A DNA stretch of 64,000 nucleotides from Geothermovivens sp964644845 (GTDB taxonomy: Bacteria; Zhuqueibacterota; Zhuqueibacteria; Oleimicrobiales; Geothermoviventaceae): assembly GCA_964644845.1 (NCBI GenBank), contig CAZXXS010000077.1:62001-126000 (forward strand), read 5' to 3'. The position numbers and the translations under genes were made by a program. Every line of letters starts with the position of its first letter. The first letter of the stretch is position 1. The notes beneath the pieces are model-generated. The model worked only from the letters and a program-made list of their open reading frames with translations, searched no databases and had not been told where the DNA came from. Positions 35,517-42,312 of this stretch are shown in pieces.

Positions 35517-36141
35517 CCTCATCTGCGGGAGCCTTCAGGCGTAAGACCAGGACGCGGTTGCTGCTCGAGGGAGAAAGGTAAAAAGACCGAAAGGGCGAGC
35601 TTAAGGCAACAGCAGAGGGGTGCCACTGGCCAATTCTGGTGGCGATGTGGGGCCTCGGGCGTTCTGGCCAGGCGTCTGGGACCGTGCCAAAAAGACGAAG
35701 TCTCCACACGGATCGTTTCTGTTGGAGGAGAAGACCTGTGGGGGAAACCGCCTCTCAGCGTTCCTCACTTCTGGTAGCCAGCGAAAGAGCACGGTAGTTC
35801 AGCGGAAACGGAGATGTCTCGCACGGAGAGAGGTTGCCACAGGGCTCTCGAATGCTTTGGAGACCGTTGCAGTCAGGGGGCTGTGCTGGCGGTCAGTCAG
35901 CTTCACGTGATCTCAAAGACAAGCTTTGCTGGATCCAGTCCCTGGACGGCACGAGCTGCACCGCGTGAGCGAGTACGACCAGTGGCGAAATCGCCGGGAT
36001 TCTGACGAGTCGGAAACGTCGGCAAATCCGCGTGAACGCGCAAGGCACGGGTTCGAGCCGAGAGAACGCCTGGAGTTAACAGACGTCTTTTCCGCAGGCC
36101 GCAGTTCAGTAACTGTCAGGCCCTGCGCTCTGCGTTTTCGC
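35517..36141. other. Long non-coding stretch between the phosphatase and adenosyltransferase genes
   Basis: About 625 bases with no convincing reading frame on either strand; codon use and the lack of ribosome-binding sites argue against the short open frames there. I looked for a cobalamin riboswitch because a B12-related gene follows. A GCCACTG string occurs at 35622-35628, but the B12 box and surrounding helices do not follow it, and the promoter at 36142 lies downstream. Unassigned. Confidence 0.4.
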
Positions 36142-36170
36142 TTGATTTTCCTCGCGAATGGCGGTATTTT
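36142..36170 (+). promoter_or_regulatory. Sigma-70 promoter of the adenosyltransferase operon
   Basis: TTGATT (36142-36147), a 17-base spacer, TATTTT (36165-36170). The leader is about 40 bases before ATG 36217. Confidence 0.65.
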
Positions 36171-36216
36171 GTGGTCCGAATTGTTGGAAGACCGGGCGGA
36201 GGCTGAGTAACCCCTG

Positions 36217-36765
36217 ATGAGGATCTACACGAAAACGGGCGACCAGGGCAAGACGGGACTCCTGAACGGTGAGAGGGTGTGGAAGGATGACCCCCGACTG
36301 AGAGCGGTTGGCTCGGTGGACGAGCTGAACGCCTGGCTCGGATGGATCATTGCCAAAGCACCGTGGCAGGATCTGCGCGAACAGCTGAGCGCCATTCAGG
36401 AGGATCTTCATCTCTTGGGATCGGACCTGGCTTGCGGGAGCACAGGGCAGGAAAAACGAACGTGTCTCAGGTTGCCGGAAGATGCCACGGCACGCCTCGA
36501 GAAGTGGATTGATGAACTCGAAGGGGCTCTTGAACCCTTGCGGTTTTTCGTTCGGCTGGGCGGGGATGAAATTGCCGCCATGCTGCACATCGCTCGCACG
36601 GTTTGCCGGCGAGCCGAGCGGGAGGCCACGCCGTTGCAGCGCGAGGCCAACCTACGCGAGGCCGTGGCCACGTACTTGAATCGGCTTTCCGATTACCTGT
36701 TCACGGCCGCGAGGGTTGCAAACGCCCGCTCCGGGGTTGGCGATCAACCGTGGAAGGCCGGTTGA
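36217..36765 (+). CDS. Cob(I)alamin adenosyltransferase, PduO type
   Basis: A 182-residue PduO-type (ATR) enzyme that adenosylates cob(I)alamin with ATP to make coenzyme B12. It opens with the family N-terminus IYTKTGDQGKTGLLNGERVWKDDPR, the ATP-binding part; SVDELNAWLG and the C-terminal RLSDYLFTAARVAN complete the site. Length is standard. It may serve a B12-dependent mutase elsewhere. It is the first gene after the promoter at 36142; the small membrane gene follows 39 bases later, so the envelope genes downstream may share this promoter even though their functions look unrelated. Confidence 0.92.
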   Translation: MRIYTKTGDQGKTGLLNGERVWKDDPRLRAVGSVDELNAWLGWIIAKAPWQDLREQLSAIQEDLHLLGSDLACGSTGQEKRTCLRLPEDATARLEKWIDELEGALEPLRFFVRLGGDEIAAMLHIARTVCRRAEREATPLQREANLREAVATYLNRLSDYLFTAARVANARSGVGDQPWKAG

Positions 36766-36804
36766 TGGGGACTCGGAACTGCATTCGTACAGAGAGGTTG
36801 AAGC

Positions 36805-37056
36805 ATGCGACTCCTGCTCCTACTTGCACTGGCCGCGGTGATCGGTAGCATCGGTGCCGCCATCGCTGGCCAGAAACGCCAGGGCTGCCTCATCAACATC
36901 GTCATCGGATTCGTCGGAGCGGTAATTGGTACGTGGCTGGCCGCTCAGCTGCACGGTCCTGTTTTCCTGGTGGTGTTCGGGGTTCCGGTGATTTGGGCCA
37001 TCATCGGGGCTGCGCTTTTCATGGCCGTGATCGGTGCCATCGCTGGTAAACGATGA
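36805..37056 (+). CDS. GlsB/YeaQ/YmgE-like small membrane protein
   Basis: An 83-residue protein of three predicted TM helices with Gly-rich turns (IGSIGAAIAG, QKRQGCLINIVIGFVGAVIGTWLA, and VIGAIAGKR at the end). This is the transglycosylase-associated / YeaQ family pattern: two half-repeats ending in a GxxIG-type motif. The family's function is unproven. Its stop overlaps the start of the hydrolase gene (ATGA), making it the first member of a coupled cassette. Confidence 0.72.
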   Translation: MRLLLLLALAAVIGSIGAAIAGQKRQGCLINIVIGFVGAVIGTWLAAQLHGPVFLVVFGVPVIWAIIGAALFMAVIGAIAGKR

Positions 37057-38102
37057 TCCGCCTGGTAGCGCGTTACCTGGATCGGTCGACGGTTCTCTAC
37101 CTTCGGCTTCTGCGGTTGATCAACGGACCGCGAGAACACATCCAGTGCAGACCGCCGGGATACAAGCTCGGTTTCCTGCGTCCGCAATCGGGTACAAGCC
37201 TGCGGGAGCATTTGCGTCAGACACTGCAGGACGCAGCCTTGCCTCGTGTTGCGTTGGGACCCGCAAGGAGCCCTCATGCTTTCCTCGAACGGGACTTCTC
37301 GTTTCCAACTGTTTCTCCCTGTGGTATCCCCAACAACGACCAGGTTAGTGGCTACGCCTGGCTTCACGGCGAAGTGGGACAGGCCCCTGCTGTAGTGCTG
37401 GTACACGGCTGGATGATGAGCCACTTCAAGGGTCTCCACCCCGTGGCCGAGAGTTTTTTTGAGCGTGGCCTGGACGTCTACTTCTTCGAGCTGCCTTACC
37501 ACATGCACCGCAAGCCGCCTGGTTCCTTCTCCGGTGAATGCTACTACGGCTCCGAGGGGCAGTACACGGCGGACTCGGTGCGTCAATCTCTGCTGGATGT
37601 AGGGATATTTGTCCGCTGGCTCAAAGTTACGGGGGCACCTGGGGTGGGCGTTTGGGGTGTGAGCCTTGGCGGTTGGATCGCTTTGCTCACCGCCTGCTAC
37701 TGCGACGACGTGGATCTCGTTGTGGCAACGGTACCAGCTTGTTGTCTGGAGCGGCTGTCGCGCGAGTCGTTGCTGAGCAAGAAACTGATGCCCAAGTGGC
37801 GAGCCGCCAATCCGGCGGAGGCCGCAGAGCAACTGCACGCGTTCGATCCGATTTACCTGACGCCGAGCGTGCCGGTTCGAAAGATCCTGGTGGTGGTAGC
37901 GAATTACGACGAGATCGTGCCCGCCCGCTTTCCCCTCACTTTGGCGCAGAAGTGGAAAGGGATTTCGGTTCTGCGCTACCCGCACGGACACATCAGCATC
38001 AACATGTCAGCGAAGATGCGGCGAGAAGTAGCCACCTTTGTTGAGCAAAACATCCTCTCGCACGAACGACAGCTTGCGCGGCGCGAAGAAGGGGTAAGCT
38101 GA
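37053..38102 (+). CDS. Alpha/beta hydrolase family protein (ABHD18/DUF2048-like)
   Basis: A 349-residue alpha/beta hydrolase. The oxyanion strand VVLVHGWMM is near residue 112, the nucleophile elbow WGVSLGGW places the catalytic Ser at residue 204, an acid candidate is in NYDEIVP (about 290), and the catalytic His is in PHGHISI (about 312). The roughly 100-residue N-terminal extension rich in Arg and Leu, and the ELPYHMHRKPPGSFSGE segment, resemble ABHD18-type proteins. No signal peptide. It overlaps its upstream neighbour by 4 bases (ATGA) and its downstream neighbour by 1 base (TGATG), so tight translational coupling is certain. The substrate is unknown; an acyl ester or lipid is a reasonable guess from context. 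Confidence 0.75.
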   Translation: MIRLVARYLDRSTVLYLRLLRLINGPREHIQCRPPGYKLGFLRPQSGTSLREHLRQTLQDAALPRVALGPARSPHAFLERDFSFPTVSPCGIPNNDQVSGYAWLHGEVGQAPAVVLVHGWMMSHFKGLHPVAESFFERGLDVYFFELPYHMHRKPPGSFSGECYYGSEGQYTADSVRQSLLDVGIFVRWLKVTGAPGVGVWGVSLGGWIALLTACYCDDVDLVVATVPACCLERLSRESLLSKKLMPKWRAANPAEAAEQLHAFDPIYLTPSVPVRKILVVVANYDEIVPARFPLTLAQKWKGISVLRYPHGHISINMSAKMRREVATFVEQNILSHERQLARREEGVS

Positions 38103-39634
38103 TGAGCTACGCGTGGTTCTTCTGGATGGCTTTTGTCGGTGCGCTTCTCTGGCTGCTGGCTTCAGGCTGGCGCGAACGCTTGCCACCCTGGCGGTGGGCA
38201 ATCATGCTTCTGGCCGCGGTTTCGCTGGGGTTGGTTGGCTCCAAGCTGGCCGCAATCAGCTTGCAGACTTGGAGACAGGCTCTCTGGACCCACACGATTC
38301 CAGTGGTCTGGTCGAAAAGCTGGCTTGGCGGACTTGCCCTGGCCGGATTGGCGGTACTTTTCCTGGGGAAGCGCCTGGGTCTTCCGAAGCACGCTCTCGA
38401 TTTGCTGGTTGCTCCGGCGTTCCTGGCCATGGCAGTAGGGCGCGTAGGGTGCCTGGAAGGCGGTTGTTGCCTGGGCACGCCGACTTCCTTGCCATGGGCC
38501 TTGCACAGGGTTGGTGGCGTGGGCGTCCATCCGGTCCCGATCTACGAGATGATCTTTGCTGTTGGACTGGTTGTCGCTGTCTGGCGACTTCATCTGCGAC
38601 CGGGAGGGCGCTTCTCACTTGCGGTATTCCTGTACCTTGGGTTCCGGTTTCTGGAGGGCTTCTTGCGGCCGGGTCGAGTCGTTGTGGCCGGTCTTAAGGC
38701 ACAGCAGCTCACCGTACTTGTTTTGCTCGGTTTGTGGCTGTGGTACACTTCCACTGATGCAGAAGGGCGAGATCGGCGTTGGCCACGGGGGTGGAATCCC
38801 GCTGCTGTGCTGGCTACTCTCGCGCTTTTTTCACTTGCGTTCGGGGTAACCCTGGCTTCGCCTCTCGAACGGCTCGTGCTCTGGACAGCTTTTATCTTGG
38901 TTCTGGGGGGCACGGCTGTCCGGGAGACCGTCGATCGCGGGTTGGCAGCAAGAGGCCGGAAAGGCTGGGTCCTGGGTGTGGGTCTGGTCGCTTTGGTGTT
39001 AACGTTGGCTGCTCGTTTTCCGTCCACGCCAGACTCTTTGCGGGAGGTGGAGAAGTTCTGGGCAGTTGGCCTGGGCGGCACGATGGGGCGTTACCAGGAA
39101 ACTTGCGGTGGAACGCACGATGTTCAGATGGGGGCCGTGAAAATCGAACGCGTCATTCAGGAGCCCGGCGGCCTGGAGGGGCGGGCAGGAATTCAGCTTT
39201 ACGCCGGGACAGATGAAACGACGTACGAGCGTTTGCCCATCTTTGTAGTGAATCCGTACCTCGCGCTGGACAGCCGTTGGGTGGGTGTTTCCGGCAGTGT
39301 GTACGTTGGCAAAGTGGTGGTCGACGGGGAACGGAGGAAATCTGTACCGTCGTTTGGTCTGCGGTTGGGTCCCAAAAACCTTCTGTTTGCTCACGCGGGG
39401 GTCGGAGGAACGTTTCCGGGAGGAGTGCCCATCCCTGGCGTGCGTCTTGGCCTCGGTTTTGGTTTGGGAAAACTGGGTCAGTTTCGGTTTGGCTTTGGTT
39501 TCACGGGATGGTACGTGGAACCGCATTTCCGACTTCCTTCCGGGGTCACGGTGCTGGCTCGTGGGGGCGGCGCGGAAGGAACCTACGAGTTTGGCGTGGG
39601 TGTGACGGTGCCGGTCGCGAGGGAGAAGCGGTGA
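38102..39634 (+). CDS. Prolipoprotein diacylglyceryl transferase-like membrane protein fused to a C-terminal beta-rich domain
   Basis: A 510-residue protein. Residues about 1-295 contain 8-9 TM helices with Lgt-family landmarks: VGRVGCLEGGCCLGTPTSL (about 118-135), HPVPIYEM and FRFLEGFLRPG. The Lgt catalytic GRIGNFxNGE motif is replaced by a Cys-rich form (CLEGGCC), as in a known Lgt-paralogue subgroup of uncertain function, so classical lipoprotein acylation is not assured. Residues about 315-510 are soluble and beta-rich, with Gly/Phe alternation (GLGFGLGKLGQFRFGFGF) like a barrel or sandwich. The start overlaps the hydrolase stop by 1 base and the end overlaps the M23 start by 4. Confidence 0.72.
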   Translation: MSYAWFFWMAFVGALLWLLASGWRERLPPWRWAIMLLAAVSLGLVGSKLAAISLQTWRQALWTHTIPVVWSKSWLGGLALAGLAVLFLGKRLGLPKHALDLLVAPAFLAMAVGRVGCLEGGCCLGTPTSLPWALHRVGGVGVHPVPIYEMIFAVGLVVAVWRLHLRPGGRFSLAVFLYLGFRFLEGFLRPGRVVVAGLKAQQLTVLVLLGLWLWYTSTDAEGRDRRWPRGWNPAAVLATLALFSLAFGVTLASPLERLVLWTAFILVLGGTAVRETVDRGLAARGRKGWVLGVGLVALVLTLAARFPSTPDSLREVEKFWAVGLGGTMGRYQETCGGTHDVQMGAVKIERVIQEPGGLEGRAGIQLYAGTDETTYERLPIFVVNPYLALDSRWVGVSGSVYVGKVVVDGERRKSVPSFGLRLGPKNLLFAHAGVGGTFPGGVPIPGVRLGLGFGLGKLGQFRFGFGFTGWYVEPHFRLPSGVTVLARGGGAEGTYEFGVGVTVPVAREKR

Positions 39635-40710
39635 ACGTGCGTGCGAAGCTGTGGCTGCTCTTGCTTGGCGCCCCGCTGGTTGCGGGTGCACAGGAAGGCG
39701 ACTTTCGCATTCCCAGGCCCGTACCCGACCGTTTTCCCGTAAACGGTGCGTACCTGTACGCGGAAACCAATTTCGGTTACCCCCACTGCGGAGTGGACAT
39801 CCTGGTGAACACCGGTGATTCCGTATTTTCTGTTTGCGACGGAATCGTGGACGGCAAGGGCTACGAGCCAAGCGGTTTCGGCAAGTACGTGCGTTTGCGC
39901 TGGCACTGGAACGGTCACTGGGTGTGGTTCTACTACGCGCACCTCTCTCGGCACGATTTCCTCGACGTTGGGGACAGCGTGAAGGTGGGTACGCTGGTAG
40001 GTTTGGCGGGAAGTACAGGAAACAGCACAGGACCACACCTGCATTTCGAAATCCGGGAGAACACGCCCGATCCGGGGCCTCACCGGAACCGTCGCAATCC
40101 GGAACTGTGGTTTGCCATGCGCGGGCTGGGGGCCATTTACGGTCGCGTTCCAGACGACCCGGGCGGGACGCGACTGAATGTGTACCCGGATCCAAAACCG
40201 CGTCCACCCTACGTCAACTACGCCTGGACGCTTACTTACACCTTCGACGGCAAGATCGGCAGCGACGACATTTACCGCGAAAACTGGGCCGTGGGGGACG
40301 TTGTACCCGGAACTTACGTGATTTCCTCGGAGGATGGTCGTTACCGGCGAGTCGTTACGGTGGGGCCTGGCCAGATTGTGAATGCCGACGAGGCGAGCGC
40401 AGTGACGACAGAAGAAAGCGATCCGGTAGGGCCGACGTCTTACATTTTGATGAGAGCCTGGCCGAATCCTTTTCAGACTTTGCTTCACGTCGGCTACCGT
40501 TTTGTGGGGTACGAGCCGGTGGAATGCGAGATTTTCGACCTGCTGGGACGACAGGTCCGCCACGTAACGCTTGCTGGCGGCGGATCTTCTGCGGGAGAGT
40601 GGATCTGGGACGGTCGGGACAACAGAGGCGCCCGTGTGCCTGTTGGAACTTACGTTGTACGACTCCGGACCAGCGCGGCAACGCAGGTGTTGAAAGTTCA
40701 ACGCCGGTGA
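39631..40710 (+). CDS. Secreted M23 family metallopeptidase with FlgD-like / sorting-type C-terminal domain
   Basis: A 359-residue protein with a signal peptide (about residues 3-19, ending near VAGAQ). The LytM/M23 domain occupies about 25-150, with Zn ligands H52 and D56 in HCGVDIL and the HLH pair at 136-138, all intact. Residues 185-265 form a linker region, and the final 85 residues are a FlgD-like / type IX-style tail (AWPNPF, CEIFDLLGRQVRHV, WDGRDNRGARVPVGTYVVRL). Combining a peptidoglycan hydrolase with such a tail suggests export to the surface or medium. GTG 39631 has GAGGGAG upstream and overlaps the previous stop (GTGA). Confidence 0.82.
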   Translation: MNVRAKLWLLLLGAPLVAGAQEGDFRIPRPVPDRFPVNGAYLYAETNFGYPHCGVDILVNTGDSVFSVCDGIVDGKGYEPSGFGKYVRLRWHWNGHWVWFYYAHLSRHDFLDVGDSVKVGTLVGLAGSTGNSTGPHLHFEIRENTPDPGPHRNRRNPELWFAMRGLGAIYGRVPDDPGGTRLNVYPDPKPRPPYVNYAWTLTYTFDGKIGSDDIYRENWAVGDVVPGTYVISSEDGRYRRVVTVGPGQIVNADEASAVTTEESDPVGPTSYILMRAWPNPFQTLLHVGYRFVGYEPVECEIFDLLGRQVRHVTLAGGGSSAGEWIWDGRDNRGARVPVGTYVVRLRTSAATQVLKVQRR

Positions 40711-40796
40711 GTCCGGATGTCACCCAAGTCGGCAAACCCTGACTGCACCTGCTTTGTGTGCCGCACGTTCGCGTGGCTGGGACGAAGATCGAACGA

Positions 40797-41303
40797 ATGG
40801 CGACTTTTACACAACACTTAATGGCACTTGGTGACCGCGCACTGGTGAAATCGACTCTGGCAGGTCTCGGGCCGTGGGCAATTGTTCTGCTCGGTCTTAG
40901 CGCCGGAGTGTACCAGCCACTGGGGCCTGACGTTTTCGTTGTGTCGTCGTCGTTGCTTGGAATCCGGGCGGGCAGTGCGGCGGTGCTGGCAACACTGGCC
41001 ACGGCCTTGGGCGCCTCCTTTGGCTACGCTCTCGGTGCGGGGTTGCTCGGTTGCCTTTTGAGAGGACTGCTTCAAAAGAAGGCCGACACCGTCGCCAGGG
41101 TAAAAGATTGGCTCGTTGCCCGCGGTATTTGGGTCGTGGCTTTAGCCGGTTTCAGTCCCGTGCCGCTCACGCAGGTGAGCTGGGCTGCCGGCCTCTTACG
41201 GATGCCTTTTTCTCGTTTCCTTGGGGGGCTTTTTCTGGGATTGGTTCCCCGCTTCGGCCTCGAAGCGCTCTTCGCGGGCTTGTTGCGCCGCTGGGTTGCG
41301 TGA
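40797..41303 (+). CDS. VTT/DedA-family membrane protein, small
   Basis: A 168-residue membrane protein of the VTT (SNARE-associated/DedA/YqaA) superfamily, which contains phospholipid and undecaprenyl-phosphate flippases. It has a GPDVFVVSSSLLGI segment followed by long TM helices and the LAGFSPVPLTQVSWAAGLLRMPFSRFL re-entrant signature with a later PRF. I chose ATG 40797. A GTG at 40758 would add 13 unpromising residues, and neither has a strong ribosome-binding site. It follows the envelope cassette by 86 bases. A longer relative is encoded at 58582. Confidence 0.68.
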   Translation: MATFTQHLMALGDRALVKSTLAGLGPWAIVLLGLSAGVYQPLGPDVFVVSSSLLGIRAGSAAVLATLATALGASFGYALGAGLLGCLLRGLLQKKADTVARVKDWLVARGIWVVALAGFSPVPLTQVSWAAGLLRMPFSRFLGGLFLGLVPRFGLEALFAGLLRRWVA

Positions 41304-41442
41304 CCCCCTTCTGTTCTCTCCCCTTGTGAGTGCAGTCTCTTCCCCCGCAACTGTCTACCCATTCCTCAGTACTTGTTTTTCCCTCTCGCTCCGGGTTCCG
41401 GTTGTTGTCCGGAGGTGTGGGCTCGAAATGGTTGCAGTAGCT

Positions 41443-41469
41443 TAAAGGAAAATCCCGGAATGTCGATGT
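41443..41469 (+). promoter_or_regulatory. Possible sigma-28 (FliA)-like promoter upstream of the chemotaxis cluster
   Basis: TAAA (41443-41446), 15 bases, GTCGATGT (41462-41469), compared with TAAA-N15-GCCGATAA. Two mismatches in the -10 make this tentative. No good TTGACA-type promoter is visible between 41304 and 41552. Confidence 0.22.
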
Positions 41470-41552
41470 TCAAAGTGCAGGGGGTGGGGTGGTGTGGACC
41501 TCTGACTTTCCTGCGGTAGCCGCGGGAGAACACCGAACTTGCACGGAATGTG

Positions 41553-41885
41553 ATGGACGAAGAACAAGACAAGAACCCGGTTATTCTGGGCGAAGATGGA
41601 GAACTGCGTCTGTCCGGCGCCTGGACCGTGGAGTACGCCACATCGCTGAGGGAACTGCTCCTGAAGCGGATCGGTTCGCAGCGGCCGACGGCGGTGGACC
41701 TCTCCGGAATCGAGTGGCTGGACACAGCGGGGCTTCAGCTCCTGCTGGCGTTGACCCCGTTGTTGAAAGAAGGTGCGCGCGTGTTCGGGGCTAACCAGGA
41801 CGTGCGGAGGGCACTGCAGGTTTCGGGAGTTGCGTCTGTACTGGAAGCGCACGGTGTAACAGTGGATTTCAACTCGGAGGCTTAA
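41553..41885 (+). CDS. STAS-domain protein heading the chemotaxis cluster
   Basis: A 110-residue STAS domain. The loop equivalent to the phospho-acceptor site reads WLDTAGLQLLLAL, with Thr-Ala where classical antagonists have Ser-Ser/Thr. STAS proteins of this DTAG type are often the first gene of chemotaxis operons, where their role is undefined. The ATG at 41553 (a GTG directly before it is also possible) has only a weak ribosome-binding site. The stop is 4 bases from the CheY start. Confidence 0.8.
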   Translation: MDEEQDKNPVILGEDGELRLSGAWTVEYATSLRELLLKRIGSQRPTAVDLSGIEWLDTAGLQLLLALTPLLKEGARVFGANQDVRRALQVSGVASVLEAHGVTVDFNSEA

Positions 41886-41889
41886 AGGC

Positions 41890-42312
41890 ATGAATCCAGC
41901 GGCGCCCATTCTGGTGGTCGATGATTCGCCAACGCTGCGGGCGGCTGTGGAGTTTGTGCTGACGCGCGAAGGGTTCCAAGTTGCGCAGGCGGGCAACGGT
42001 GTGGAAGCTCTGGAGCAACTTCAGGAGTGGGAAAAACAGGGGAAAAGGCCCGCACTCATCATCAGCGACATTCACATGCCCGAAATGAACGGGCTGGAGT
42101 TCATTCGACATGCCAAAGCGACCTCGAGCTGCCGTTTCGTACCGGTACTCGTACTTACAACGGAACGCGGGGAAAACACGAAGCTGGAGGCAAAACGTGC
42201 CGGTGCGGCGGGGTGGATCAACAAGCCTTTCAACGCCGAAGCTCTTGTAAGAGCCGTTCACAAACTCATCCGGAGGCCTCACGCGCGCGCGGGGAAATCT
42301 CATGGACATTGA
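41890..42312 (+). CDS. CheY-like response regulator
   Basis: A 140-residue single receiver domain. The acidic pocket is D11-D12 (VVDDSPT), the phospho-acceptor D60 is in IISDIHMPEMNG, T90 in VLVLTTERGE, and K112 in INKPF. It is presumably phosphorylated by the CheA encoded next; a stand-alone receiver in a che operon normally carries the output to motility machinery or acts as a phosphate sink. A GGAGG sits just before the previous stop. The end overlaps cheA by 11 bases. Confidence 0.88.
   Translation: MNPAAPILVVDDSPTLRAAVEFVLTREGFQVAQAGNGVEALEQLQEWEKQGKRPALIISDIHMPEMNGLEFIRHAKATSSCRFVPVLVLTTERGENTKLEAKRAGAAGWINKPFNAEALVRAVHKLIRRPHARAGKSHGH

Noticed and set aside
35622..35628. GCCACTG string suggesting a cobalamin riboswitch upstream of the adenosyltransferase
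   Set aside because: The B12 box and helices are missing, and the promoter for the downstream gene lies about 520 bases further right.
35990..36065. GGTTCGAGCC segment that looked like a tRNA T-loop
   Set aside because: The flanking bases do not form a T stem, and no acceptor or anticodon arm can be built around it.
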